Shown here one piece after another: positions 1 to 8,858 of a stretch of DNA of 64,000 nucleotides. Origin of the DNA: Paenibacillus periandrae (lineage in GTDB: Bacteria > Bacillota > Bacilli > Paenibacillales > NBRC-103111). The DNA lies in the NCBI RefSeq assembly GCF_022458865.1, contig NZ_JAJNMU010000003.1, positions 310,001 through 374,000 on the forward strand, in the 5' to 3' direction. Both the position numbers and the translations under genes were made by a program. Each line of letters starts with the position of its first letter. Within the stretch, counting starts at the first letter, position 1. The notes under the pieces are model-generated. The model was not told the origin of the DNA and did no database searches. It saw only the letters and a list, made by a program, of their open reading frames with translations.

Positions 1-350
1 TTACCGCGATGGGGGCGAACGCGGATTCGTCTATTTTCTATAGTCAGGTAAAAGGGCAGGTGGAGGTCGGACTTGAACGGCTGCAGCTGGCGGCTTTACA
101 TATATTTCGGCCTTCGTTGCTGCTCGGACATCGAGCCGATGCCCGTACCGGCGAAAGGATTGGAGCCGTTATATTCACAGCCGCGGCACCCTTACTCCTA
201 GGAGGCTTGCAAAAGTATAAGCCTATTCATGTAAAAACGGTGGCCAGAGCGATGCTTCAGTCTGCAATATGGGGTAATAAAGGGGTACATAAGTATTCAT
301 ACAAGCAGATCGAAGAGCTTGCCGCTGCATACACATACGAAGCACTTTGA
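1..350 (+). CDS. NAD(P)-binding oxidoreductase, C-terminal part (5' end outside window)
   Basis: The frame is open from the first base of the window and stops at 350, so this is the 3' end of a gene that begins upstream. The visible part contains SSIFYSQVKGQVE, which carries the Tyr-x3-Lys spacing of the short-chain/extended dehydrogenase active site, followed by HIFRPSLLLG, a typical stretch after the active site in NAD(P)H-binding, HTATIP2-like proteins. The ATG at 9 is probably internal, because coding-like sequence continues before it. The gene ends 22 bases before the next start, so the two may be co-transcribed. The family is fairly secure from these motifs; the substrate is unknown. 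Confidence 0.7.
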   Translation, partial: TAMGANADSSIFYSQVKGQVEVGLERLQLAALHIFRPSLLLGHRADARTGERIGAVIFTAAAPLLLGGLQKYKPIHVKTVARAMLQSAIWGNKGVHKYSYKQIEELAAAYTYEAL

Positions 351-372
351 TAGATGCTAAGGAGGAATCAGG

Positions 373-1329
373 ATGGCACGCAAGATTGTCTTTGTTCAGG
401 AAATTAACGAAACCCATGAAAAACAGATCCGCAGCATTGCTCGTGATTGGGAGCTAATCAGCGGTAAGGATCGTGAGCTGTGGCTTCCTCATCTGGCGGA
501 TGCAGAGATTGTGGTGGGCTGGAATTCGACCGCAACCAAGGAGTGTCTGCAGCCGGACACCATGCTGCGTTGGGTGCAAAGCTGGGGGGCAGGCGTAGAT
601 AGAATGCCATTAACTGCCTTGAGCGAATATGGGGTATTGCTTACCAATTCCAGTGGTGTGCACCCGAACCCGATTTCGGAATCGATCTTTGCCATGATGC
701 TCGGACTAACACGCCAGCTGCAGCGGTCGATTCGCAATCAGCTGCAGCACAAGTGGGAGCAGTTGAACGGCCTGGGCGAAATTCATGGAAAAACAATCGG
801 CATTCTTGGTGTCGGCTCGATAGGCTTGGAAGTAGCCAAGATATCCAAAGTATTCGGGATGACGGTAATAGGTGTTAAGCGAACCTTGTCGGAATCGGTA
901 TATGTGGATCGCATGGTCATGATGGACAGCTTGGACGAGGTGCTGCGCGAGAGTGATTACATCGTGAATACACTTCCGCACACCTCCGAGACAAACCATG
1001 TGATGGGACGCGCCCAGTTTGCAGCGATGAAGGCATCAGCATTTTATATCAATATCGGCCGCGGCGGGACGACTGACACGGAAGCATTAGTCGAAGCCCT
1101 GCAGCAGGGTACGATTGCGGGGGCAGGGCTTGATGTATTTGAAGTAGAACCGCTGCCAGCAGACCATGTGCTGTGGGATATGGATAATGTTATCATCTCC
1201 GCTCATAATACAGGGATTACGGAATATTACCAGGAGCGGGCCATGCACATTTTTCTGCGTAATTTGAAAGATTATGTGGAAGGCAGAGAGCCGCAGCTTA
1301 ATCGTGTTAATCTGGAACAGCAATACTAG
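373..1329 (+). CDS. D-2-hydroxyacid dehydrogenase
   Basis: A 318-residue protein of normal length for NAD-dependent D-isomer-specific 2-hydroxyacid dehydrogenases, which reduce 2-ketoacids to D-2-hydroxyacids in the cytoplasm. It has the Rossmann glycine motif GILGVGSIGLEV near residue 140, the substrate-binding arginine in NIGRGG, the glutamate in DVFEVEPLP and the catalytic histidine in SAHNTG. The start is supported by AAGGAGG nine bases upstream. It follows the oxidoreductase at 1-350 closely and is followed by an inverted repeat that may end transcription. The specific ketoacid cannot be told from sequence. A second, diverged member of the family lies at 62261-63268. Confidence 0.88.
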   Translation: MARKIVFVQEINETHEKQIRSIARDWELISGKDRELWLPHLADAEIVVGWNSTATKECLQPDTMLRWVQSWGAGVDRMPLTALSEYGVLLTNSSGVHPNPISESIFAMMLGLTRQLQRSIRNQLQHKWEQLNGLGEIHGKTIGILGVGSIGLEVAKISKVFGMTVIGVKRTLSESVYVDRMVMMDSLDEVLRESDYIVNTLPHTSETNHVMGRAQFAAMKASAFYINIGRGGTTDTEALVEALQQGTIAGAGLDVFEVEPLPADHVLWDMDNVIISAHNTGITEYYQERAMHIFLRNLKDYVEGREPQLNRVNLEQQY

Positions 1330-1348
1330 TAGCTTATACGGCATGAAC

Positions 1349-1384
1349 ATATCCCAAGCTGTCACTATTAGCAGCTTGGGATAT
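1349..1384. terminator. Possible bidirectional terminator
   Basis: A 13-base perfect inverted repeat (1349-1361 and 1372-1384) with a 10-base loop sits between two convergent genes. There is no clear T-run on either side, so it may act as a stabilising hairpin and not as a classical intrinsic terminator. Confidence 0.5.
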
Positions 1385-1398
1385 TGGTGTGTCCTCGA

Positions 1399-2454
1399 TT
1401 AATGGTGCATGGCTGCTTGTCTTTTGAAATGATCCTCAAGCACGAGACAAGCCATGGCTTCAATAACGGGAACAATCCTGGGACAGATGCAGGGGTCATG
1501 CCTGCCTTCGGTGACTATGGATTGTTCCTCACCGCTGACGTTTATCGTCTGCTGTGGAACGGATATCGAGGACGTAGGTTTTACCGCAACCCGGAATAGT
1601 ATATCCTCTCCGGTGCTGATACCCCCAACAATCCCACCTGCGTGATTACTTATAAACCCGGCTGCCTGCATCTGATCATTATGCTCGCTGCCAAGCATTT
1701 CCGCTGCCGCGAAGCCAGCACCGAATTCAATGCCTTTGACCGCGCCAATCGACAGCATCGCGCGTGCCAGCTCGGCATCCAGCTTATCAAACACGGGCTC
1801 CCCTATGCCCGGCAGCACACCCCGGATGCGGCATTCCACGATGCCTCCACAGCTGTTTCCGACAGCGGCCAACGCTTCGATCTTCGTTACCATAGCTGCC
1901 GCGGCCTTGGGGTCGCAGGCCCGCACGGCATTGCGCTCAATCTCTTGCTCATCAAACGTCTCGCAGTGGATGCCGCCGATGGCTTTTGTATAGGCGACAA
2001 GACTGACGCCTCTATGTTCAAGCAGCTTGCGAGCTACAGCCCCTGCTGCAACCCTGCCCGCTGTTTCCCTCCCCGAAGCTCTCCCGCTTCCCCGATGATC
2101 CCGAATTCCGTATTTTTGCAAATAGGTGAAGTCAGCGTGTCCCGGACGAAAAGCATGCTGGATATCGTTGTAGGCTGAGGATTGCATGTCGTGATTATGC
2201 ATCATCATGCAGATGGGCGTTCCTGTAGTTTTCCCTTCATACATACCTGAGAGAATATGCACAATGTCGGATTCCTTGCGGGGTGAGGTAACAGTAGATT
2301 GTCCAGGCTTCCTGCGATCCAGTTGAACTTGGATATAGGCTTCATCGATTTCAACACCTGGTGTGACGCCATCTACAATAACGCCAACTGCGGGTCCGTG
2401 GGACTCCCCGAAAGTTGTTATTTTGAAAACCTGACCAAATGAATTTCCTGCCAT
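1399..2454 (-). CDS. aroC: Chorismate synthase, E. coli-like type
   Basis: The 351-residue product should convert 5-enolpyruvylshikimate 3-phosphate to chorismate, the last common step of aromatic amino acid synthesis, using reduced FMN. Family motifs are present in order: FGESHG at residues 14-19, FRPGHADFTY, GRASGRET, SNHAGGIVGGISTGEDI and KPTSSISVP near the C-terminus. The start at MAGNSFGQ (2454) is preferred over the upstream frame start at 2562 because of the TCAGGAGG site just before it and because the family begins this way. It resembles the proteobacterial type (MAGN start, about 360 residues) and not the AroF type of Bacillus. It stands alone, not in an aro operon, so it may be a second copy. 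Confidence 0.9.
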   Translation of the reverse strand: MAGNSFGQVFKITTFGESHGPAVGVIVDGVTPGVEIDEAYIQVQLDRRKPGQSTVTSPRKESDIVHILSGMYEGKTTGTPICMMMHNHDMQSSAYNDIQHAFRPGHADFTYLQKYGIRDHRGSGRASGRETAGRVAAGAVARKLLEHRGVSLVAYTKAIGGIHCETFDEQEIERNAVRACDPKAAAAMVTKIEALAAVGNSCGGIVECRIRGVLPGIGEPVFDKLDAELARAMLSIGAVKGIEFGAGFAAAEMLGSEHNDQMQAAGFISNHAGGIVGGISTGEDILFRVAVKPTSSISVPQQTINVSGEEQSIVTEGRHDPCICPRIVPVIEAMACLVLEDHFKRQAAMHH

Positions 2455-2699
2455 GATCAAAACCTCCTGATATACTTGCTGCTGGCTGCTTGATGTTGTG
2501 ATAGTCTTTATTATAATTTCGCTTGAGGAATAAATAAAATTGAAAAAATAACGATTAGACATAGAAATTATCTATGTTGTTAACTCAGGTAGAAACTGTA
2601 AATGGATAGTTCAATAGTTGTCAGGAACAGACTAAGCATGACGCTGCAAGCCAATCTATGTTAACATGGAAGAAAATCAGAATAGGGAGGATACTCGGC

Positions 2700-3869
2700 A
2701 TGCCCAGCAAAAACGTTACAATCCTGGCGATATTTTATGCCTTTGTTTATATGAGTATCGGGACGTTCTCATCGTATATCGGCATTTATATGACAGAGGC
2801 GGGGATTGGACACTCGGAAATCGGAATTCTTACCTCAATAGGAGCTGTTATCGGATTAGTTGCACAACCCATATGGGGAGTACTGAGCGACAGAGCCAAG
2901 ACCAAAAATCAAATCTTGATGATTTGTACGTTATGTGCCAGCCTAACGGTATGGCTCATCCCTTGGGCGGGTGACCTGTTTGTACCGCTGCTGATTGCAA
3001 TGGCCTTATTCAGTCTGTTCCAGATTGCGATTAATCCGCTCAGCGATGCTATTACACTGGAGCTTTCCTCCAAAGGTGTTGTACGTTTTTCGAGCATTCG
3101 AACCTTCGGCTCAGTCGGATATGCGATTGTTTCGGTGGCGGCGGGCTGGTTGTTTGCAGAGCATCTGAATACGATTTTTTTGCTTACCTCGCTCATTATG
3201 TTTGGCTGTTTTTTGCTGTCGCTCGGCATTCCCAAGGTGGCTGGCCATCAGAGTAGCGGCAAGAAAGTAAATCTGGTCAGTATTTTCAAAAATAAACAAT
3301 TGGTAATTTTGTACGCATACACGCTATCCTTGTCCATTGCGATGGGCTTTTTATTTTCATTTCAGGCCATTTATAGTAAAGAGCAGGGTATCAGCATGGA
3401 GGTCATCGGGATTGGGCTTGCGATTGGCTCGTTCAGTCAATTTCCGTTTATGATCTTTTTTCAACGGTTTTATGATCGGTTTGGCATTCGCAATATTTTG
3501 CTGTTCTCGGGGCTTATTCATACATTAAGATGGTGTTTGTATGCGTTTGCATTAACGCCGTTTACGTACATATTAAGCTGGGTGCTTCATGGCGGGACGT
3601 ATATTTTGTTTTACATGTGTTTGGCCGAGTATGTGAATACTTACGTAATTAAGGAATTAAAGGCATCAGGACAAATGCTGAATTCGCTCATTCAGTTAAG
3701 TGTCGGCAAAATTATTGGCGGCATGCTTGGCGGTGTCTATGCAGCCCACTTCGGTTTCCAGAGTGCGTTTCTGGTGCTGGCGGTCATGGGAGCACTCTCA
3801 ACGGTTGCTTTTTATATGGTGGATCGGCGCTACGGTGTATTTGCGAAGCTGGATAGCAGTCAGCTGTAA
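2700..3869 (+). CDS. MFS transporter (LacY/nucleoside-symporter-like)
   Basis: A 389-residue polytopic membrane protein with about 12 hydrophobic segments. It carries the major facilitator loop motif GVLSDRAKTKNQ after the second membrane pair and a matching repeat in the second half. The best match in style is the MFS_1-like group that includes phenylpropionate permease and nucleoside:proton symporters. The start at 2700 (MPSKNVTIL) is chosen because GGGAGGAT lies eight bases upstream; an in-frame ATG at 2658 lacks a site. It is monocistronic and is followed at once by a good terminator. The substrate is unknown. Confidence 0.82.
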   Translation: MPSKNVTILAIFYAFVYMSIGTFSSYIGIYMTEAGIGHSEIGILTSIGAVIGLVAQPIWGVLSDRAKTKNQILMICTLCASLTVWLIPWAGDLFVPLLIAMALFSLFQIAINPLSDAITLELSSKGVVRFSSIRTFGSVGYAIVSVAAGWLFAEHLNTIFLLTSLIMFGCFLLSLGIPKVAGHQSSGKKVNLVSIFKNKQLVILYAYTLSLSIAMGFLFSFQAIYSKEQGISMEVIGIGLAIGSFSQFPFMIFFQRFYDRFGIRNILLFSGLIHTLRWCLYAFALTPFTYILSWVLHGGTYILFYMCLAEYVNTYVIKELKASGQMLNSLIQLSVGKIIGGMLGGVYAAHFGFQSAFLVLAVMGALSTVAFYMVDRRYGVFAKLDSSQL

Positions 3870-3875
3870 GGTGAG

Positions 3876-3908
3876 GGGATTATGACTTGGGCATAGTCCC
3901 TTTTTCTC
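3876..3908 (+). terminator. Intrinsic terminator after MFS gene
   Basis: A nine-pair stem (3876-3884 with 3892-3900, one G-U pair) and a seven-base loop are followed by TTTTTCTC. It lies directly after the MFS stop codon. Confidence 0.8.
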
Positions 3909-3927
3909 ATGGAGAAGGCAAATACCA

Positions 3928-5043
3928 TTACTTCATCGCACCCATTGCTTGAATTTTCACCAGTACGTTCACTCGCACTTCCGCTTTTGACAAGGCTTCG
4001 CCCCAGCTATCCTGAACTTCTTTCCAATGGGAATACTCATAGGCTCTTGCATACAGGCCGAGTCCAATCGGATCGATTTTTGCATGTTGGATCTTTTTGA
4101 GCAATTGTGAAAATTGCTTTTGAAGCTCTTCCTGAATTTGTTTTTCCAATTCAGGCGCTTTTCGCTTGACGTCAAAGGGAAAAAGTCGCTCATTCATAGC
4201 AATTCTCATATTAACCCCGATATCGAATATAAACTTGTTATCTTTGTAATTCGTCTTTGTTTTGACAGAAATGGCCTCAGGCACAAAACTCATCATATTT
4301 TCATGGAAAATACTATCACCTGACTGCTGTGGAAGATGAATCGTAAAGGTAAACTGCCCATCCGTTTCATGCTGCATAATTCTCAACAGTTGGGTCTCAT
4401 CTATATTAATGGATAATTTGTATTTTCCAGACCGATCCAAAAGAGCCGTACCGGTCACTTTAATTTCACCATCCTTTTTAAGCTCCGAAATGCTGGGAGA
4501 CAATCCTTTATCCGAAAATTGACGATGAAGCTCTTGAAGTGACGTAATAACTGTAATATTTCGTTGATGAGCGGTGTCAAGCAGCTTCGTCAAATATAAA
4601 GGTAGACGCGGTTTGTCTTTATGTTTAAACATGAGGATATCTGAAACCGGACCGTCTACAAGAACGACACGGGTCATAACTGTATCTTTGCTATCTCTAT
4701 AGAAGGAATCCAGTACAGGGAACCAATCTTTGTGCTGAAGAACACGTTTGCCAATGAGCAGAACTTGAAGCTTACCCCTGCTTGTTAAGGCGTTGATCGT
4801 GGCGTCAAATTGTTGTCTTGAATGGCGAAGTGTAGTGGTTTTGACAACCGTGTTCTCCTCCTTCTCTTTCGCTTCTCTATTAAATACCGGACTGGATGAG
4901 GACATAAGAAGTTGGTTCTCTTTATCAAGGTCAATTCCTATTAACAAGGAGAGCGAGATGTCCTCGATATTGATTCGATCTCTGCAACCTGAAAGGAGTG
5001 AAATCGATAGCAGCAGGCACAGTAGGCAAACGTGTTTGATCAG
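3928..5043 (-). CDS. gerAC: Ger(x)C family germination lipoprotein, probable CTG start
   Basis: This is the third gene of a gerA-type operon; Ger(x)C proteins are lipoproteins of the spore inner-membrane nutrient receptor. Conventional starts in the frame give only about 339 residues and lose the signal peptide (TTG at 4947). Extending the same frame to 5043 adds a hydrophobic stretch and a lipobox ending LLSGC followed by RDRINIEDISL, exactly what Ger(x)C proteins have. The extended frame has no ATG, GTG or TTG before the signal peptide; CTG at 5043 lies six bases after GGAG and overlaps the gerAB stop codon. The product would be 371 residues, normal for the family. ATC at 5046 is an alternative start. 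The family call is strong; the start codon is inference. Confidence 0.82.
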   Translation of the reverse strand: MIKHVCLLCLLLSISLLSGCRDRINIEDISLSLLIGIDLDKENQLLMSSSSPVFNREAKEKEENTVVKTTTLRHSRQQFDATINALTSRGKLQVLLIGKRVLQHKDWFPVLDSFYRDSKDTVMTRVVLVDGPVSDILMFKHKDKPRLPLYLTKLLDTAHQRNITVITSLQELHRQFSDKGLSPSISELKKDGEIKVTGTALLDRSGKYKLSINIDETQLLRIMQHETDGQFTFTIHLPQQSGDSIFHENMMSFVPEAISVKTKTNYKDNKFIFDIGVNMRIAMNERLFPFDVKRKAPELEKQIQEELQKQFSQLLKKIQHAKIDPIGLGLYARAYEYSHWKEVQDSWGEALSKAEVRVNVLVKIQAMGAMK

Positions 5044-6137
5044 GATTCACTCCTACGAAATCGACTATATACTTGAACGTATAGGTAAAGAAATAATGGA
5101 AATACATAGGCGTACCCTACTCCTATTTTACTGACGAATTGCTGCCATTGTTGGACCAGATTCCACGAAGGGTGTACAACGATGATGATTGTAATGACCA
5201 CTAGAAACAATATAGCGGCATAGGGTGCAGGAGCTTCTTTTCCCAACAAGTGGCCTGTACTAAAGATAGCTGCAAACGAATAAGGCAGCCAAGATGTTGA
5301 AATGACAAACAGGTAAAGAACCAAAAAGATCATATCAAATCGTTCGAGAAAACGAAATTCGATTGTTTTCAACAAGTTCAGTAGAGGTTGATTGTAGCTC
5401 GTGATATCGTCAGGGCTGAAATAAGCGAAGCAGATCAAGGTAATTCCCAGGTAAACGATCAACGTTAGGGTGTTGGCAATAATGACTCCACGAATAGCGA
5501 ACTGCTTTTTCTGTAAAAACGGATATAAAAAAAATACGATTTCAAAACCAAGATAAGAGTATATAGTCGTTTGTAATCCATTAAAGACCGGCTTCCATCC
5601 TTCTTTCAAAAGTGGAAGAAAGTGAGTCCAATGACTGTCTTTTAGAGGGATCAACAGAATAAAAGGCATCCATAGCATCATATAAAAAACGAGTTCACAG
5701 TATCGACCCAATACGCGCAAGCCTTTGCGAGCAACAAAGTACCCAGGAGTAATGAGTAATATCATAACCAAATAGTCCTGAGTCAGCGGCAAAAACCAGT
5801 GCTTGATGAAGAGCATCGTGGAGGAAAGGATGATGCATACGCAAAATGCAAAATAAGCAGTGAGTGGGATGATGAGAAGCTTCCCTATAAGCTTGCCAAA
5901 CAGGCGGATCAACAGATCCGGCAATGTATCGTTTGGGTACTTCTTGAAAGTTTGCACAATCAGAATACTGACGATGATGTTGCAGCACCAGGCGAGGATA
6001 ACGGATATCCAACCGTCTGATCCTGCTTTATCAGCTACGTCCATGGGCAGAGAGAATATCCCCGTTCCTACTTGAATACCGTGAATGATAAAAATAAACT
6101 GCATCAAAGTAATTTCGTTAAACGCGTACTTTTTCAT
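5040..6137 (-). CDS. gerAB: GerAB family endospore germination permease
   Basis: A 365-residue protein with about ten membrane segments, of the amino acid/polyamine/organocation superfamily that forms the nutrient-sensing permease subunit of spore germinant receptors. The start MKKYAFNEITLMQ at 6137 is typical of the family, and its ATG overlaps the gerAA stop codon (ATGA). The frame continues upstream but without family sequence. GTGIFSLPMDVA near residue 25 is the conserved unwound helix region of the superfamily. The gene overlaps the start of the following gerAC gene by a few bases, so the three are translationally coupled. The germinant cannot be predicted. Confidence 0.92.
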   Translation of the reverse strand: MKKYAFNEITLMQFIFIIHGIQVGTGIFSLPMDVADKAGSDGWISVILAWCCNIIVSILIVQTFKKYPNDTLPDLLIRLFGKLIGKLLIIPLTAYFAFCVCIILSSTMLFIKHWFLPLTQDYLVMILLITPGYFVARKGLRVLGRYCELVFYMMLWMPFILLIPLKDSHWTHFLPLLKEGWKPVFNGLQTTIYSYLGFEIVFFLYPFLQKKQFAIRGVIIANTLTLIVYLGITLICFAYFSPDDITSYNQPLLNLLKTIEFRFLERFDMIFLVLYLFVISTSWLPYSFAAIFSTGHLLGKEAPAPYAAILFLVVITIIIVVHPSWNLVQQWQQFVSKIGVGYAYVFPLFLYLYVQVYSRFRRSES

Positions 6138-7681
6138 GGGTCCGCCCTTTCCCGAGAATGGTCTTGTTTGTCTGACTGCGCTGCTTTTGTGCCTTTGGGT
6201 CGCTTGCCCATTGTCCATAGGGGCATACGGATGAATACATCCCTCATATCGGCAAATCTCCATGGCGCCAGTGGACTGCCATATGGAGTGCCTAACGATT
6301 CAAGCGAAACGAAATGCCCAACCAAGGCTATCGCTCCACAAACTATGCCCACCATTCCTGACATCGAGGCCAGCAGCATCATTGGAAATCGAAGAAGCCG
6401 AATGGACGCGCCCATGTCATAGTTGGGAATAATAAAAGAAGCGATAGCGGTAGAGGCAACGACAATGACCATAATGTTACTGACGACGCCTGCTTGAACT
6501 GCTGCTTGGCCGATGATGATGCCCCCTACAATCCCAATGCTTTGACCGATCGGTGTCGGCAGCCGAATTCCCGCTTCTCTCATCATTTCGAGTGTTAGCT
6601 CCATCAGAATGGCTTCCATGATGGGATGGAAGGGAACACGCGTTCTAGTTTCGGCAATCGATAACATGAGTTGTAGGGGGATAACTTCATAATTAAAGGA
6701 TATGAGCGCAATATAGGTAGCTGGTAAAAACAAAGCAATAAATAATGCAAAAAACCGAAGAAGTCGAATAAAAGACGCAATCAACCAACGGCTGCCGTAA
6801 TCATCAACACTCTGTAAAAAAGCCACAAAGATGGCCGGAGCAATCAATACTGACGGGGACTTGTCTACAACCACAGCGAATCTTCCTTGAAGGATATGGG
6901 ATGCTGCGGTATCAGGTCTCTCAGTCAAAATAAACTGTGGGAAAGGCGAGTATGGATTATCCTCAATGTATTCAACCAACTCACCTGTATTCAGGATGGC
7001 ATCTGCATCAATCCGCATAATTCGCGATTCAAGTTCCTTGAGTTCTATCGGATTAGCGATGTCAGCTAAATATAAGATGGAGACCTTTGTTTGTCCGCGT
7101 TCTCCTACGATTTGTTCCTTGATTTTCAATTCCCGGTTGGGAATATACCGGCGAATTAATGCAATATTTTGACTCGCTGTTTCTACGAAGCCTTGATGCG
7201 CTCCTCGAAGTGATGATTCAACACGAGATTCTTCAATCGCTCTTTGTGGCCAACCTTTCGTCTCAAAGATATAGACTCGTGGCTGTCCATCGACAAAAAG
7301 TACACTATCCCCCTGAAGAATTGCTTGTTCAACCTGATTCCAGTCCGTTTCTATACGAAAGCCACCTACACTAACCGTACTCATTATTCCAGATTGCGTG
7401 TCGGTTGCTTTATGGATCAGTTCGCGCAGAATATTATTGTTAATCGATTTTTTATCAACCATACCGTTTAAATATGCAAGTGCTGTAGTGGCTCCTGCCT
7501 GGTCCACTTGAATCTGCCGAATGATCAAATCGGGTGTCAGATTGAACAATTGGTTAAGGTGTTGGATATTAACAGATAATTTGTTGTTAATGAGAACAGT
7601 ATCTGGGGGGCTTGTTAGGTCGCTTGACGATCGATACTTGAAATTGCGATTTCTCTTCAACAACTTTAAAATCGAGAACAT
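6134..7681 (-). CDS. gerAA: GerA family spore germination receptor subunit A
   Basis: A 515-residue protein with the two-part layout of GerAA/SpoVAF proteins: a soluble N-terminal region of about 270 residues, then several membrane segments. Recognisable family sequence includes EDNPYSPFPQ, RPDTAASHILQGR and PFHPIMEAILMELTLEMMREAG in pieces. It is the first gene of the gerAA-gerAB-gerAC operon, with four-base overlaps between genes. The ATG at 7681 follows AGGATGATG. Expression would be expected in the forespore under sigma G, but I did not identify a promoter. Length and architecture are complete, so the receptor looks functional except for the unusual gerAC start. Confidence 0.92.
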   Translation of the reverse strand: MFSILKLLKRNRNFKYRSSSDLTSPPDTVLINNKLSVNIQHLNQLFNLTPDLIIRQIQVDQAGATTALAYLNGMVDKKSINNNILRELIHKATDTQSGIMSTVSVGGFRIETDWNQVEQAILQGDSVLFVDGQPRVYIFETKGWPQRAIEESRVESSLRGAHQGFVETASQNIALIRRYIPNRELKIKEQIVGERGQTKVSILYLADIANPIELKELESRIMRIDADAILNTGELVEYIEDNPYSPFPQFILTERPDTAASHILQGRFAVVVDKSPSVLIAPAIFVAFLQSVDDYGSRWLIASFIRLLRFFALFIALFLPATYIALISFNYEVIPLQLMLSIAETRTRVPFHPIMEAILMELTLEMMREAGIRLPTPIGQSIGIVGGIIIGQAAVQAGVVSNIMVIVVASTAIASFIIPNYDMGASIRLLRFPMMLLASMSGMVGIVCGAIALVGHFVSLESLGTPYGSPLAPWRFADMRDVFIRMPLWTMGKRPKGTKAAQSDKQDHSRERADP

Positions 7682-7861
7682 CGAGCATCATCCTATCCTG
7701 GCAGTTAGTAAAATAGTTAGAGCTATTTTAAGGATGGACATAAAGCAGCAGATAGATACATGACGAATCGACTATCAACTGTAAATGTTCTGCTTCTCGT
7801 GGAATATAAGCCAAGTACGGTTCAGATGAACGGAAAGCATGATCAAGCTCTCTAATATACG

Positions 7862-7905
7862 AAAAGCCAGCACTCATGTTCTCACATGAAGGCTGGCTTT
7901 TTCTA
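7862..7905. terminator. Bidirectional terminator
   Basis: A ten-pair stem (7862-7871 with 7892-7901) with an inner hairpin (TCATGT/ACATGA) is flanked by T-rich sequence on the plus side and TTTTC on the minus side. It lies just downstream of the minus-strand gene ending at 7923. Confidence 0.7.
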
Positions 7906-7922
7906 TTCCATAGCTGCTGCTT

Positions 7923-8783
7923 TTAGTAGCGGTCCATAATCATCTGGGTTTTCAACGAATCCTGTGCAAGGAACCAGCCTTGACTTTGCAGGTAGGTAAT
8001 CAACTGATCGTGCTTGGTTGAAGCGGTGGTGCTGCTGTTTGTTTTGAAGGAGATTTCAACGACATTCTCGATTCCTGTACCAGCGGCATTTTGGATCGGC
8101 CAAACCTCGATATACGTTTCAAGACCACTCCACGTACCGATTGATCGCTTGGCTAGCACCGGACCATACACACGGGAAGCATTTAGCATATCCGTGCCCC
8201 AGCCATTGTACAGCCATTTGTCCATTTTACCGGGAACATTGTCCTTTAACAGCTTGCGGGAATCGCTGGCAGAAGGAAGGTCCATGCCGCTGTAGCCGGA
8301 TTTTTTGCCGGTTTTTTTGTTGGAAATGCTTAAGGTTTTATTCATATAACCCCATTCGACCTGTGCATCGTAATTGGTGTCAGAGGAATCAAAGCCTTCC
8401 TGATTGGCCAATGTCAATGCTGCCGTGATGTTGTCATTAATGATCGGATAACGTTTTTTGTAGGTAAGCTCGAAGTCACTTTCACCTTCGGTTTTGCGGA
8501 TGCGGGGAATCCATGTGTTGGAATAGATGTCCTTGGCATTGGTATCAAGGAATTCAACGTTCATTTTGGTAACGGTGCTTGGCATGCCGAAGGCTGCTCT
8601 TACTGTACTGGTCAGCTTTCCATCGGAACCCAATACGGCGCTTGGCTGCATTAACAGCTTCACTTCATAATCCGGGACCATGTTGCTTGCCGCCTGTACG
8701 GGTGCAGGCATACTCATGCTGACTGCGAGTACGGCTGTACATACGACTGATGCCAATCCGCCTAACCACTTGTTTTTTCTCAC
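7923..8783 (-). CDS. Secreted protein with CYTH-like sequence
   Basis: A 286-residue protein with an N-terminal signal peptide (RKNK, a hydrophobic stretch, then PAPVQAA as probable signal peptidase site near residue 31). The mature part opens with YEVKLLMQP and contains FLDTNAKDIY, RIRKTEG and ELTYKKRYPI. These resemble the strand motifs of CYTH/triphosphate tunnel proteins (an alternating E-x-K strand, R-x-R and a lysine-rich strand). CYTH proteins are normally cytoplasmic, so a secreted version is unusual. The GTG start at 8783 follows GGGAGAT with good spacing. It is flanked by its own terminator. Function is unknown; the CYTH link is my reading of motifs and is not certain. Confidence 0.6.
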   Translation of the reverse strand: MRKNKWLGGLASVVCTAVLAVSMSMPAPVQAASNMVPDYEVKLLMQPSAVLGSDGKLTSTVRAAFGMPSTVTKMNVEFLDTNAKDIYSNTWIPRIRKTEGESDFELTYKKRYPIINDNITAALTLANQEGFDSSDTNYDAQVEWGYMNKTLSISNKKTGKKSGYSGMDLPSASDSRKLLKDNVPGKMDKWLYNGWGTDMLNASRVYGPVLAKRSIGTWSGLETYIEVWPIQNAAGTGIENVVEISFKTNSSTTASTKHDQLITYLQSQGWFLAQDSLKTQMIMDRY

Positions 8784-8858
8784 TTCATTTCATCTCCCTT
8801 ATAGTGAATGGCTCATTACTTACAAGGATGACTATAGAGATCGATTGTTATCAGAATG

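Noticed and set aside
1642..2178. 178-residue plus-strand frame antisense to chorismate synthase
   Set aside because: It lies entirely within the antisense of aroC and lacks a ribosome binding site and family features.
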